Assembly (NCBI RefSeq): GCF_000817735.3
Contig: NZ_JTJC03000001.1
Location: 1,189,336-1,253,335 of the forward strand
From: Scytonema millei VB511283
GTDB taxonomy: Bacteria > Cyanobacteriota > Cyanobacteriia > Cyanobacteriales > Chroococcidiopsidaceae
Length of the DNA: 64,000 nt
Direction of reading: 5' to 3'
Positions 45,575 through 55,776 of this stretch are shown one piece after another; the stretch's first letter is position 1, and each line of letters starts with the position of its first letter. The translations under genes were made by a program, and so were the position numbers. The notes beneath the pieces are model-generated. The model was not told the DNA's origin. It worked only from the letters and a program-made list of their open reading frames with translations, and did not search any database.

Positions 45575-47182
45575 CTATTCAGCCAAATTCGATGTTTGAG
45601 TTACGGCTAACTGAGGTGCAGCCAGCAGGCGAGAATATAGAGGAGTCTTGGGCTGCTGTGCGACCACGGTAGAAAGTGCGGTACGTACTTGGCTTGCGAC
45701 TGCTACCGTCTTGACATCAAAAGTTTGCGTGGCAATTTTAGGATACAAACCAATGCCAACGATGGGAACTAGCAGACACATTGCGATCGCAACTTCCCTC
45801 GGTCTAGCATCGCCTAAATATGACTCGAATGCCAGTTCGCGATCTGCTTTCCCATAGAAGACTTGCCGCAACATGGACAGCAAGTAAATTGGAGTCAGAA
45901 TTAAACCAACAGCCGCGAGGAACACGACGACGGTTTTGAACGCAGAACTGTAAGCGTCACTGGTGGTGATGCCGAGGAAAATTGTCAACTCACCCACAAA
46001 TCCGCTCATTCCGGGTAAAGCTAGAGAAGCCATTGAAGCAGCGGTAAATAAAGCAAAGACTTTGGGCATTGCTTTCGCCATCCCCCCCATCTTTTCCATC
46101 ATTAAAGTATGGGTGCGATCGTAAGCTACTCCTGATAGGAAGAATAAGCAAGCGGCGATCGCACCGTGGGAAACCATTTGCAATACCGCGCCGCCAATGC
46201 CTAAATCCGTGTAGGAAGCAATCCCAATCAGGACAAAACCCATGTGAGCTATGGAAGAATAAGCGAGTCGCCGCTTGAGATTCCCTTGACCAAAGGCAGC
46301 AAAAGCACCGTAAATAATGTTAACTACCCCCAATATTGCCAAGACTGGTGCAAAGTAAACGTGGGCATCGGGTAGCAACTCAATATTAAAGCGAATAAGC
46401 GCATAACCTCCCATCTTTAGCAATACCCCAGCCAAAATCATTGAGATTGGGGCAGATGCTTCGCTGTGCGCATCTGGCAGCCAAGTGTGCAGGGGGAATA
46501 CTGGCAATTTCACAGCGAAGGCGATAAAAAATCCAGCATAGGCTAGCATCGCTAGGACTTTAGGATAGTGTTTCAGCCCCAGGGCAGTCAAATCGAATGT
46601 GACTGTATCCCCGTAGAAAGCCATTGCTAAACCGGATATCAAAATAAATATAGAAGCAGCAGCAGTATAAAGAATAAACTTAGTGGCAGCGTAGCGCCGC
46701 TTTTGTCCTCCCCAAATGGAGATCAGCAAGTATACAGGGACTAGCTCGATTTCCCACATTAAGAAGAACATCAATATATCTTGGGCAACAAACACGCCAA
46801 TTTGGGCGCTGTACATGACCAAGATTAGGAAGTAGAACAAGCGTGGCTTGTTTGTCACGTTCCACGCTGCCAAAGTTGCCATCGTGGTGATAAAACCTGC
46901 TAGCAACACTAGAGGCATGGATAAACCGTCAACGGCAACCGACCAGTTTAAACCAATCTGGGGAATCCAAGCGTAGCTTTCGACGAGCTGATATGTTGAG
47001 TTTTGTAAATTAAAATTTTGCCAAAAGGCATAGAGTATGATACAGAAATCTGTGATTCCGACTCCGAGAGCGTACCAGCGAACAACTCTGCCTTGAGAGT
47101 CTGGAATCAACGGAATGGCTAGGCTGGCTACTAACGGTAGTAGGGTGATGATGCTTAGCCAAGGAACTTGTTCGGGAAACAT
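45575..47182 (-). CDS. ndhD: NAD(P)H-quinone oxidoreductase chain 4 (NdhD)
   Basis: A 535-residue antiporter-like membrane subunit of photosynthetic complex I, with about 14 helices. [19 protein letters not shown] holds the conserved Glu in helix 5, and [11 protein letters not shown] and [20 protein letters not shown] are typical of NuoM/NdhD. It supports proton pumping in cyclic electron flow or CO2 uptake, depending on the paralogue (D1/D2 or D3/D4), which cannot be told by eye. Usually next to ndhF or in CO2 clusters, here it is single. Confidence 0.93.
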   Translation of the reverse strand: MFPEQVPWLSIITLLPLVASLAIPLIPDSQGRVVRWYALGVGITDFCIILYAFWQNFNLQNSTYQLVESYAWIPQIGLNWSVAVDGLSMPLVLLAGFITTMATLAAWNVTNKPRLFYFLILVMYSAQIGVFVAQDILMFFLMWEIELVPVYLLISIWGGQKRRYAATKFILYTAAASIFILISGLAMAFYGDTVTFDLTALGLKHYPKVLAMLAYAGFFIAFAVKLPVFPLHTWLPDAHSEASAPISMILAGVLLKMGGYALIRFNIELLPDAHVYFAPVLAILGVVNIIYGAFAAFGQGNLKRRLAYSSIAHMGFVLIGIASYTDLGIGGAVLQMVSHGAIAACLFFLSGVAYDRTHTLMMEKMGGMAKAMPKVFALFTAASMASLALPGMSGFVGELTIFLGITTSDAYSSAFKTVVVFLAAVGLILTPIYLLSMLRQVFYGKADRELAFESYLGDARPREVAIAMCLLVPIVGIGLYPKIATQTFDVKTVAVASQVRTALSTVVAQQPKTPLYSRLLAAPQLAVTQTSNLAE

Positions 47183-47857
47183 GGCTGGGAATAAATACTT
47201 ACTATCTATGCCTTCTATTCTATTAAGTTAAGTAAAGATTTGCAAAGGGAATTTCACCTACTTTACTAAAATCTTTAACTTACATAGTAAAAATACTTAT
47301 AAAGTAATTTAGTATAAAAACATACGTAAAATATTTATTAGTACTGACAAATACTGGTAATGAACAATTTGCCTGCTAGAAGAAGCGACAAAGAAAAATC
47401 ACCATGATACTCACCGCTACATTTACACTGAGTAATCTTAAGTATGAACCACGAATAAATAGCTACAAATAGGCTATTCAACAGAAATAAAATGATATTT
47501 TTTATACTTTATTTTTTTATTGATGAATGAAATTTTAGGTAATGACAAAAACTATTTATAGTAGCTTCTAGCACAGCTTGTACATAGAGCAAATAAGCCA
47601 TTGATTTGCCAAAACAAAACGATTTTAGTCAGTGAATTAGATCGCTTGTTTCTAATCGTCAAGTTTAGAGCCTTCCTATTTTTTTAAAATTTTTTTATAC
47701 TACTCTTTAAAATCAGAAAAAATTTGACGGCTAAGTTGAGTCATGAAGGGATATCTCAACTCGATCGCACATTTGCTACTTTTGGCATAGATGAGACGGT
47801 CAAGTAGGCTACAAAATTTTCTGGCAAAAATTTATTTTAATTAAGGTTATTGTATCT
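47183..47857. other. AT-rich spacer without a gene
   Basis: 675 bases, A+T-rich, with many short A and T runs. No gene, repeat or clear terminator is recognised. Promoters for ndhD and the methyltransferase must lie here. Confidence 0.5.
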
Positions 47858-48550
47858 ATGAGTATTCTCAGGCAGGCTAAGGAACTTGCTAAACTAGCTC
47901 TTCCCAAACCCTTAGTGAATCAAATTCAAAGCTGGTTAGCTCTAATATCTGTCACCAGAAGGAAGGGTTTCAGCTTCTATCTAAATTCTCCCGATCGCTT
48001 CGTATTAGAAGATACAATTATTCCTTACATCGTCAAGTGTAATGAATTTCACAAAATCCTATTTGTTGGTAGCGACTGGTACACTAAACCGTACAATCGC
48101 TATTTCCAAAACAAAGAGTACTGGACGATTGAAATTAATCCGAACAGAAAAAAGTTCGGTTCTAAACGACACGTTGTTGACTCGCTATTAAACTTAAGCC
48201 AGCATTTTGCTCCTGGGTACTTTGACTTAATAGTTTATAACGGTGTCTTCGGACATGGTATTGATAGTAGAGAAGCAACTGAGATCTCGTTTCAACAATG
48301 TTTTCAATGCTTGCGTCCAGGTGGAATGTTAGTGTTTGGCTGGAATGATGTCACCAGACACAAACCTTTCCCTGTCATTGAAGAATGTCAAAACTTGCGA
48401 CAGTTTAAACCCGTTGTTTTCAGTCCCCTCGCTACTAGTCAGTATCTCGTCACCGAGAGTAGCGATCGCCATGTATTCAACTTTTATCAGAAGCCTGTAC
48501 CTATGGTTGTAGAGATGCATTACGATACACCCCTACAATCTATCATCTAA
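47858..48550 (+). CDS. SAM-dependent methyltransferase-like protein
   Basis: A 230-residue protein with a class I fold: KILFVGSDWYTKPYNRYF in place of a canonical glycine motif, the acidic end WTIEINP, FDLIVYNGVFGHGIDS and CLRPGGMLVFGWND. The SAM loop is not standard, so substrate and even activity are uncertain. The neighbours give no clue. Confidence 0.65.
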   Translation: MSILRQAKELAKLALPKPLVNQIQSWLALISVTRRKGFSFYLNSPDRFVLEDTIIPYIVKCNEFHKILFVGSDWYTKPYNRYFQNKEYWTIEINPNRKKFGSKRHVVDSLLNLSQHFAPGYFDLIVYNGVFGHGIDSREATEISFQQCFQCLRPGGMLVFGWNDVTRHKPFPVIEECQNLRQFKPVVFSPLATSQYLVTESSDRHVFNFYQKPVPMVVEMHYDTPLQSII

Positions 48551-48684
48551 ACCACCTATAGCAAGTCTAAACAATTTGTGAATAATGCACGGTCGATGGT
48601 TGAGAGTTAACCGTTAGCCGTTAACCGTCAACCGTCAACCGTCAAAACGAGTTTGTTCATAACTCACATCAACTCGCTATGTAT

Positions 48685-49143
48685 CTAAACCACGCGATTC
48701 ACAATCGTCCACACGTCTCCATCAGAACGGACATGAGGGACTGAAATCGTTTGAAAGCCAGTGATGAACGGTTTGTAGTAGACTTGCCAATAACTCGGAC
48801 TAATTCGATCTGCGATCGCTTTGAGCGCGCGGATTTCTTCGGCTAACTCTCCTGCAAGTTCGTTGATTCGATCGGCGTGAACTTTAGCTTGCGTTCTCCC
48901 TTCCTCAACGTGTTGCTCGATCGATTGATATTGCGATCGCACTTGCAAGGCGGTGAATTCGGCGCGTTTTTGTCGCAGTTGTGCTGTCAAAGCTGCAAGG
49001 CTTTCTAGTAGCTGTGCTAAGTCGTCATTTGTTTTCTGCGGGGGAGTACTTTCTGGTGACTCAGCGCTGAGGGAGGCGCATTCTTGCTGTAGAGCTGCAA
49101 TTTGAGCGCGAATTGCCTCAATCTCTGCTTGGTTTGGTTGCAT
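48685..49143 (-). CDS. Coiled-coil protein of unknown function
   Basis: A 152-residue protein, residues 5-105 mostly a heptad-rich helix (IEAIRAQIAALQQECASL, LESLAALTAQLRQKRAEF). The last 40 residues (SPSYWQVYYKPFITGFQTIS, SDGDVWTIVNRVV) form a separate small motif. No family is recognised. It lies 51 bases upstream of nothing related on its strand. Confidence 0.6.
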   Translation of the reverse strand: MQPNQAEIEAIRAQIAALQQECASLSAESPESTPPQKTNDDLAQLLESLAALTAQLRQKRAEFTALQVRSQYQSIEQHVEEGRTQAKVHADRINELAGELAEEIRALKAIADRISPSYWQVYYKPFITGFQTISVPHVRSDGDVWTIVNRVV

Positions 49144-49194
49144 TGTATTGGTATACCAAATTCTTTGGATCTCTTTATCTAGCTTGCCAGTCTT

Positions 49195-50157
49195 CTAGAG
49201 GCGATCGCAAATACAATAAGTATTACGTCCTTGCTGTTTGGCACAATAGAGAGCGCGATCGGCAGCAGCGATCGATTTTTCAGTAGATATTTCCCGATGC
49301 GGAATTTGACTGCTAATTCCTAAAGACACAGTGACGTATGCACTCACCTCAGACTGAGAATGAAGAATCTGAAGCTGTTGTATCTCTGCTTGAATGCGTT
49401 CGGCGACTCGAATTGCACCTTCAGTATTGGTATTTGGCAAAATAATTCCGAATTCTTCACCACCATATCTTGCGACTAAATCTGCCGGACGTGACACAGC
49501 ACGCATCAACGCCTTGGCAATGTTTTGTAAACAAATATCTCCAGCGATATGACCGTAGCAATCGTTGTATTTTTTAAAGTAATCAACATCACACAAAATT
49601 AAAGCTAGCGGTGCTTGCTCCCGTGCTAGCCGTCGCCACTCTCTCTCGATACAAGTATCAAATTGGCGACGATTAGCAATTTGGGTCAAACTATCTATAT
49701 GGATGAGGTTTTGTAATTCCTGATTTGCTTTTTGCAGCGCGATCGCTTGTTCCGTTACCTGGCGTGTCAAAAAGCTCAATTGTAAATGTACTGACGCTCT
49801 AGCGATAACTTCTGCTGCGTAAAATGGTTTTGTAATATAGTCTACTGCTCCGATAGCAAAGCCTTTAATTTTAGCCTGCGGATCGGCTAAGGCAGTGATA
49901 AAAATAATGGGGATTTTTTGCGTGTCTGGATTTGCTTTGAGTCTACTACAGGTTTCAAATCCATCCAGTGCTTCCATCTGAACATCTAATAATATGAGAT
50001 CGGGTGGTTCGCACTTTACTAGCTCGATCGCGCTTTCGCCATCCATCGCAACTCTAATGTTAAATCCAGCGCTTTTTAGCGTATGCGATAGAACTGACAA
50101 GTTTGTGGGGTTGTCATCCACAATTAATATCAGTCCAGTAGTTAGAGCTTTCATCAC
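49195..50157 (-). CDS. Response regulator with GGDEF diguanylate cyclase domain
   Basis: A receiver domain (residues 11-125: ILIVDDNPTN, phospho-Asp in LILLDVQM, Thr in FITALAD, Lys in YITKPF) is joined by a short coiled coil to a GGDEF domain (about 155-318). The active site is RYGGEEFGIILP and an inhibition site RPAD lies five residues before it, so c-di-GMP synthesis with product control is expected. It is transcribed behind the hybrid kinase gene (278-base gap), which may be its partner. Confidence 0.93.
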   Translation of the reverse strand: MMKALTTGLILIVDDNPTNLSVLSHTLKSAGFNIRVAMDGESAIELVKCEPPDLILLDVQMEALDGFETCSRLKANPDTQKIPIIFITALADPQAKIKGFAIGAVDYITKPFYAAEVIARASVHLQLSFLTRQVTEQAIALQKANQELQNLIHIDSLTQIANRRQFDTCIEREWRRLAREQAPLALILCDVDYFKKYNDCYGHIAGDICLQNIAKALMRAVSRPADLVARYGGEEFGIILPNTNTEGAIRVAERIQAEIQQLQILHSQSEVSAYVTVSLGISSQIPHREISTEKSIAAADRALYCAKQQGRNTYCICDRL

Positions 50158-50434
50158 AGTACTATAAGATTAAATTTAACAATAGAACTACTGTTGAAAA
50201 AATAAACTTAAACGCAGATTTAAGCCGGGGTGATGCAAATGAACATTGATTGTTTATTTGTGGTTTATTCATTAAACGCTCGTATTAATATTTAATATAG
50301 CAGTCATAAATATTTTACGAACAATAATTATCTATTGTTCGTATCTATCATTTCTAGGATAAAATAGAAGCCTATTATACGTTCATAAATCAAACAAGAG
50401 TGCTATAATAGAAAGCCCAATACTCGTCATGGCT
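50158..50434. other. Spacer between the GGDEF regulator and the hybrid kinase
   Basis: AT-rich, with ATTTATTGTTCG-like short inverted sequences (about 50320-50340). No gene. Confidence 0.4.
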
Positions 50435-53185
50435 TCAATTTTCTATATATTTTTGCAGTATTTGTCGTAGTTTCTTAACTTGAAAGCTTTCGGTTAGCTG
50501 AATGATTTCTTGAGCAAAATATAGATATTTACCATTTAACCTTTCTAATTGATAGGCTACAGTTAAAATTTTATCGAGATCGCCTTTCTTAACGAGTTCG
50601 TATAGTTGAGTCAAAATTTCTTCTGGAGGCAGCCCGATTTGATGATGTTGGATAGCATAGTTTTGAATTGATGAGACTATTTGATTTTCTTGTTGTTCGT
50701 AAATCCAGGTTAAATTTAAATGCGAGCGTAACATTTCTAATAAAATTTCTGCTTGTACTGGTTTGGGTAAAAATTCATCAGCTCCAGCAGTTAAACTACG
50801 ATATTGATTGGTTTCAAATACACTAGCAGAAGAGGCGATCGCGATAATTCCAGAAAGTTGCTCTGAGGCGCGAATTCTCTGTAACATTTCAAAGCCATTC
50901 ATCAATGGCATTAGTAAGTCAGTAATAATGAGATCGGGATAAAATTTGTCCGCTTTCTCTAAACCTTCTCGACCGTTTTCAGCTTCTACTATTTCAAATC
51001 CAAGTGGCTCTAAAAGACTAACTATAACAGAACGATTTTCCCAGCGATCGTCAACTACCAAAATTCTCTGTTTGTTACCATGAAAACCAACAATCTTACC
51101 TTGAGACCTCAGCCTAGCTATGTCCAACCATCTTGTAGTTTCAGTCAATTCTAGATCGAACCAAAAAATACTACCTTTTCCTATTTGACTAGATACCTGA
51201 ATATTACTCTTCATTAACGAAACAATTTTCTGAGTAATTGCCAGTCCTAAACCACTTCCCTGCGCTTGATATTTATTATCTCCCACTTGCTCGAAGGGTA
51301 AAAAAATCTTGGTTAATTGTTCGGTTGTCATGCCTACACCAGTATCCTCGATTTGAAACCTTACCTGATAATTTATATTTTCGAGTTTTCGGCTTTTAAC
51401 GATAAATTTAACCTCACCGTACTCTGTAAATTTAATTGCATTACCGAGCAAGTTAATTAATACCTGTCGCAAACGCTTCTCATCAGCACAAATTCCAGTA
51501 GGTATTTCCCCTTCCAAACTATAAATAAAAGCAATTTTCTTTTGCTCAGCACGAACGCTAAAAATTTCGACTACTCCTTGCAGAAAAGCAGGAAAATGAA
51601 ATTCTATAGGATAAAGTTCCATTTTCCGCGCTTCAATTTTTGAAAGATCGAGAATATCATTAATCAGGGTGAGGAGATGATTGCCACACTGAGCAATAAT
51701 GTTAAGTCCTTTATGTTCTTGCTCTGCCATTCTTGAAGAACGTTGGAGAATTTGAGCGTAACCCAAAATACCATTTAACGGAGTCCGCAGTTCATGGCTC
51801 ATATTAGCGAGAAATTCGCTTTTAGCTTGATTCGCAGTATCAGCAGCTTCTTTTGCTAATTGCAGTTGTAGAGTACGTTCGCTCACGCGCTGTTCTAATG
51901 CTTGATTTGTCTTTTCTAAAGCTGCAAAAGATTCTCGCAATTGTCCTGCCATTTGGTGGAAGGACTTAGTTAAAATATCGAGTTCTTGAATACCTTTAAC
52001 TGTGACTGTTTGCTCTAAATTTCCAGCAGCAATTTCCTGACTGGCTCGACTCAATTTTAAAATTGGTTGAGTAATCCAACGAGAAGTATAAATACCAATT
52101 GCTGTAGCGATCGCTAATGCTCCTAAACAGAGCAATATTGTAGTACGAGTATTGGCGTTAATTTGTGCCATGAAATCAGCTTCAGGCACAACGACAACCA
52201 CTAACCAATCCAAACCATATCTATCTCGCCACGGTGTTACTTGGACGAACTGGCGATTTCCTCCTAGCGTATACTCTAGCTGTTGGCTGTGTTGAATCTG
52301 TTTTAGGCTGTCAAACTTAGTTTGTAAATATCGTGCTGTAGATTGAATTAAGCGATCGCGACTGTTGAGAAAATTTAGCCGCTGCGCTTTGCCATGCATA
52401 ATTTTATATGGCGGTTCAGAACTCGAACTTCCTACGACTAATCCATTCCGTTCGACAATCAAAATTTTTCCCGACTGGCTCACATGTATGCGGCGCAAGA
52501 AATCACCAATCTGTGTCAGTCGCAGATCGACGCTAATAACTCCCAGCAGTGCTTTATTCTTGTTATAAATTGGATAGCCAGCTGCAACTGATAAAATGTC
52601 TGGATCTTCATCCCAAGCGTAAACCTGGCTCCAAGTCGGTTTACCTGTTCGCGCTGTATCTTGAAAAACAGACTCCGATCGCGGATCGTAACCTGGCAAG
52701 ATCTTAATTAACTTAGTACGATTGCCACGACTATCTGTAGCGTATATATAATCTTTTCCTTTGGTAGCTGAAGAGACTTCATCAATTACAGCCTCTTTGG
52801 GATTTTTGTAATAGCCAGCTGCGGCAAATTCACCTTTTACTGTTGCGTAAGAAATATAGCCAACATTAAATACCTGCAACTGCTTCCAGAAGTAATGTCC
52901 TAGTTTAGGATAGTTTTGCAAGTTCAAATGTCCTAATTCCACCGCATCGGCATTGATTTGATTAATTTGATGTGGAGTAGCTAGATAAGTATCGAGGTGT
53001 CGATTGACTAAATGACTCGCTTTAGTCATTAATTGGTAAGCTAGGTCATTTATCGCCTGCTGACTATTTCGGAAGGAAAAATACCCTACTAGTCCCACTG
53101 CGGCGAAGATTTGTAGCACGAACGGCACGACTAGAATCAGGCGCAGTGGTAGCTTTTTAGAATTGGTAGTCACGGAAGTTCGCAT
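50435..53185 (-). CDS. Membrane hybrid sensor histidine kinase
   Basis: A 916-residue protein. Helix 1 (residues 13-33) and helix 2 (about 348-366) enclose a double-Cache sensor (40-345; [16 protein letters not shown] region, [15 protein letters not shown]). HAMP follows (about 367-420), then a coiled coil, HisKA with [14 protein letters not shown], and a catalytic domain ([32 protein letters not shown]). A receiver domain (about 711-830: [11 protein letters not shown], phospho-Asp in [13 protein letters not shown]) ends the core; the last 90 residues resemble a small helical partner domain. It senses a small molecule outside the membrane. Likely partner: the GGDEF regulator next to it. Confidence 0.92.
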   Translation of the reverse strand: MRTSVTTNSKKLPLRLILVVPFVLQIFAAVGLVGYFSFRNSQQAINDLAYQLMTKASHLVNRHLDTYLATPHQINQINADAVELGHLNLQNYPKLGHYFWKQLQVFNVGYISYATVKGEFAAAGYYKNPKEAVIDEVSSATKGKDYIYATDSRGNRTKLIKILPGYDPRSESVFQDTARTGKPTWSQVYAWDEDPDILSVAAGYPIYNKNKALLGVISVDLRLTQIGDFLRRIHVSQSGKILIVERNGLVVGSSSSEPPYKIMHGKAQRLNFLNSRDRLIQSTARYLQTKFDSLKQIQHSQQLEYTLGGNRQFVQVTPWRDRYGLDWLVVVVVPEADFMAQINANTRTTILLCLGALAIATAIGIYTSRWITQPILKLSRASQEIAAGNLEQTVTVKGIQELDILTKSFHQMAGQLRESFAALEKTNQALEQRVSERTLQLQLAKEAADTANQAKSEFLANMSHELRTPLNGILGYAQILQRSSRMAEQEHKGLNIIAQCGNHLLTLINDILDLSKIEARKMELYPIEFHFPAFLQGVVEIFSVRAEQKKIAFIYSLEGEIPTGICADEKRLRQVLINLLGNAIKFTEYGEVKFIVKSRKLENINYQVRFQIEDTGVGMTTEQLTKIFLPFEQVGDNKYQAQGSGLGLAITQKIVSLMKSNIQVSSQIGKGSIFWFDLELTETTRWLDIARLRSQGKIVGFHGNKQRILVVDDRWENRSVIVSLLEPLGFEIVEAENGREGLEKADKFYPDLIITDLLMPLMNGFEMLQRIRASEQLSGIIAIASSASVFETNQYRSLTAGADEFLPKPVQAEILLEMLRSHLNLTWIYEQQENQIVSSIQNYAIQHHQIGLPPEEILTQLYELVKKGDLDKILTVAYQLERLNGKYLYFAQEIIQLTESFQVKKLRQILQKYIEN

Positions 53186-53654
53186 ACTCTACAACTTTTA
53201 CAGATGGAAGAATGGAAGATTCTTCTAGTAACAGTAAAACTTTTCTACAAAAACAATTAAATCGATCTCAGAGAGCGATCTATATAAAGTCTTATTCATA
53301 AACCTATTTGGCTACATTACTAAGCAATTTTCATTTGCTCTTAATGTTTGCAGCTAGAAGTTGCAGTTATTTAGCGATTTAGTTATGGTTTTCTCAAATG
53401 CAAATGTTAAATATTTAACAATAAAAAATGTAAATTATGCAACACTGAGAAAAAGTAGATATTTCACGCTCAAATAGCACTCGTCGATCGCATCTTTAAA
53501 TCTTGACAAGAGGTATTGCGATCGCTATTTCAATCTTTATTTTTTTAACACCAGAAAAATTAATACACCTAGATTAAACAAAAATTATTATACAAAATAC
53601 CTTACTGTAGTTATAATGTGCGCCAACCACGTAACTTAATTTACGGTGTGAGTT
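53186..53654. other. AT-rich spacer without a gene
   Basis: 469 bases between divergent genes, with promoters presumed. It holds a HIP1 site (about 53518-53525) but no gene or repeat is recognised. Confidence 0.45.
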
Positions 53655-53981
53655 ATGAAGTTATCTAAATTAGCCTTGCTTGCCTATCCTGCGATCGTGG
53701 CATTAATACTTATAGCACCCGATCCAGCTCAGGCTAGAGAAATTGTGACTCAAGCTAACGATACCTCAAAATCGGTATCTCCTCCTCCCTTAGTAGACAT
53801 TGTATTCGATCGCCCAACTCCTAAACCTTCGACCAATATCACAGAAACTCCCTCCAAAGATGAAGTTCCGACTTTAGATTTCACTGATGAAGAGTCGCAG
53901 ACTGCAATTCAAAGATATGGTTGTGACTGTTCTAGTTGTATCGTTGCAGTTCAGCAATTACAGGGTAAGCTACCGCTTTGA
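53655..53981 (+). CDS. Small exported protein with C-terminal cysteines, unknown
   Basis: A 108-residue protein with a signal peptide (LALLAYPAIVALILIAPDPAQA, cleavage near residue 27), a Pro/Ser/Thr-rich middle, and a C-terminal YGCDCSSC with three cysteines that could bind metal or form disulfides. No family is recognised. Confidence 0.55.
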   Translation: MKLSKLALLAYPAIVALILIAPDPAQAREIVTQANDTSKSVSPPPLVDIVFDRPTPKPSTNITETPSKDEVPTLDFTDEESQTAIQRYGCDCSSCIVAVQQLQGKLPL

Positions 53982-54037
53982 CAGTTATCAGTGACTAGTG
54001 GCTAGCGGCTAGTGGCTAAGTAGGATCAGTTGTTAGT

Positions 54038-54065
54038 GTAGAGATGTTACATGTAACGTCTCTAT
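54038..54065. repeat. GTAGAGATGTTACA near-palindrome
   Basis: Imperfect copy of the palindrome at 43559-43586, preceded by GTGGCTA-type tandem units (53990-54018). Confidence 0.65.
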
Positions 54066-54069
54066 ATTT

Positions 54070-54957
54070 TTAAATTCGTTTTTTCGATTGTTTGAATTGA
54101 CGTAAGATTGAAAGAGAACGATTTGCTACTGCTGGCTGGGTTAAAATACCTTGGGATGGGCTGAATAATAGCGCTAATACAAATAATCCTGAAACTACTA
54201 AGACAATCGCCGCACCAGAAGGAATATTGAAATAGTAGCTAAAATACATTCCAGTGACGCTACTAAAAATCCCAATAATTGCTCCAAAAATCATCATTTG
54301 ATACAATTCTTTTACGAGTAAGTAAGCTGTAGCTCCAGGTCCAATTAAGAGCGAAACAACTAACACTATACCTACTGCTTGCATACTTACAATAATTGTC
54401 AAGGTAATAGCAGCCGTTAAGCCTAAGTGAATTAAAGTGACTGGTAGACCGACAGCTTGAGCGCCCAAAGGATCGAAAGTATAAAATAATAGTTCCTTGT
54501 AAAATAGCTTCACTAACAGTAATATAATAACGGCGATCGCTAAGGTTCTCCAGACATCAGTTGTTGTGACTCCTAAAATATCGCCAAAAAGAAACTGATG
54601 TAGGTCTAGTTTACTTTTGAGTACGGTAATTAGGGTAATTCCTAATGCTAAAAAGCCCGAAAAAACTAACGCCATTGCTACATCAACTTTGATTCGAGAC
54701 TGAGACTGAATCCAAGAGATGACAAACGTACTGAGCGTACCGGAAATAAATGCACCGACAAATATATCAATTCCTAGAAAAAAGGCGATCGCTAGTCCTG
54801 GTAAGACTGCATGGGCGATAACATCTCCTAATAACCCCATGCGTTGCACGATTAAATAAGTACCGACAATCGAGCAAAGCACGCCTAGTAAAATTGCTGT
54901 TACTAGCGCTAAACGCATAAATTCAAAACTTAGTGGTTCGATTAATAAATTGGACAT
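54070..54957 (-). CDS. Metal ABC transporter permease (MntB/ZnuB type)
   Basis: A 295-residue inner-membrane protein of about eight helices in the ABC-3 permease family: LGVLCSIVGTYLIVQRMGLL, GDVIAHAVLPGLAIAFFLG, FGDILGV and the typical end VVSLLIGPGATAYLL. It follows the ATPase gene and belongs to the divergent binding-protein gene at 55777, forming a complete Mn/Zn/Fe uptake set. Confidence 0.9.
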   Translation of the reverse strand: MSNLLIEPLSFEFMRLALVTAILLGVLCSIVGTYLIVQRMGLLGDVIAHAVLPGLAIAFFLGIDIFVGAFISGTLSTFVISWIQSQSRIKVDVAMALVFSGFLALGITLITVLKSKLDLHQFLFGDILGVTTTDVWRTLAIAVIILLLVKLFYKELLFYTFDPLGAQAVGLPVTLIHLGLTAAITLTIIVSMQAVGIVLVVSLLIGPGATAYLLVKELYQMMIFGAIIGIFSSVTGMYFSYYFNIPSGAAIVLVVSGLFVLALLFSPSQGILTQPAVANRSLSILRQFKQSKKRI

Positions 54958-54981
54958 TAGTAGTTGGTAATTAGTAATTAG

Positions 54982-55007
54982 TAGGGGCGCACAGCTGTGC
55001 GCCCCTA
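54982..55007. repeat. Perfect 26-bp palindrome covering the stop of the ATPase gene
   Basis: TAGGGGCGCACAG/CTGTGCGCCCCTA. The TAG stop of the minus-strand ATPase gene (55005-55007) is the first three bases of this hairpin on the minus strand. It lies between two genes of one operon. Confidence 0.8.
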
Positions 55008-55724
55008 ATGACGTAACAATAATACGCTATCTCCGTAGGCGCGTTGAATGTTGGCTGTTGTCGCGACTTCTTTGAGTGAACCGTTGGCGATTAACTGACG
55101 ATTTAATAATAAGAGTCGATCGCATTTGATTAATGTTGTGGCGAGATCGTGAGTAATGACTAATAGCGTTTTACCTTGCGATTTTAATTCGGAAAATACA
55201 TCAAACATAATTGTTTCGGTTTTCTTGTCGATGCCAACAAATGGCTCGTCAAAAAAGAATAATTCTGCTTCCTGTGCTAGCGATCGCGCTAAGAATACTC
55301 GCTGCTGTTGTCCGCCGGATAACTCGCCAATTTGTCTGTGACGCAGTTCCCACATCCCAACTCGATCTATAGCGGTGGCGACAATTTGTTTGGATTGACG
55401 ATTGGGTTCGCGCCACCATCCCGTCTGTCTCGTCCGCGCCATCATGACAACGTTCCATACGGTCACGGGATAATCCCAGTCAATTTGCGTGCGTTGGGGA
55501 ACATATGCTACTGCATCTAATTGCTGTTTCAAAGCGCGATCGCAATACTTTACCACTCCACTTGCAGCTGGTACTAAACCCAACATTGCCTTAACCATCG
55601 TGCTTTTCCCCGCACCATTAGGACCGATCGCGCCAACGAGTTGTCCTGGTTGCAGCCGAAAACTGACATCTTCAACAGCAGATACACCTCGATAGCTGAC
55701 GGTTAAATGTTGGACTTCTAACAT
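55005..55724 (-). CDS. Metal ABC transporter ATPase (MntA/ZnuC type)
   Basis: A 239-residue ABC ATPase: Walker A GPNGAGKSTM, signature LSGGQQQRV, Walker B LFFFDEPFVGID and THDL switch. The segment VPQRTQIDWDYPVTVWNVV is typical of Mn/Zn transporters. ATG 55724 is the conserved start; a longer frame to 55847 runs through the regulatory box. It is divergent from the binding-protein gene. Confidence 0.92.
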   Translation of the reverse strand: MLEVQHLTVSYRGVSAVEDVSFRLQPGQLVGAIGPNGAGKSTMVKAMLGLVPAASGVVKYCDRALKQQLDAVAYVPQRTQIDWDYPVTVWNVVMMARTRQTGWWREPNRQSKQIVATAIDRVGMWELRHRQIGELSGGQQQRVFLARSLAQEAELFFFDEPFVGIDKKTETIMFDVFSELKSQGKTLLVITHDLATTLIKCDRLLLLNRQLIANGSLKEVATTANIQRAYGDSVLLLRH

Positions 55725-55743
55725 ATGCCCTCTTATAGCACAA

Positions 55744-55758
55744 TGATAATCATTATCA
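55744..55758. promoter_or_regulatory. Fur/Zur-type 7-1-7 operator
   Basis: TGATAATCATTATCA is a perfect 7-1-7 inverted repeat, identical to the TGATAATNATTATCA core described for Fur and for cyanobacterial Zur. It is almost midway between the divergent starts at 55724 and 55777, so it can control both. Which metal regulator binds is not decided by sequence. Confidence 0.85.
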
Positions 55759-55776
55759 CTCAAGCTCGAAAAGAAA

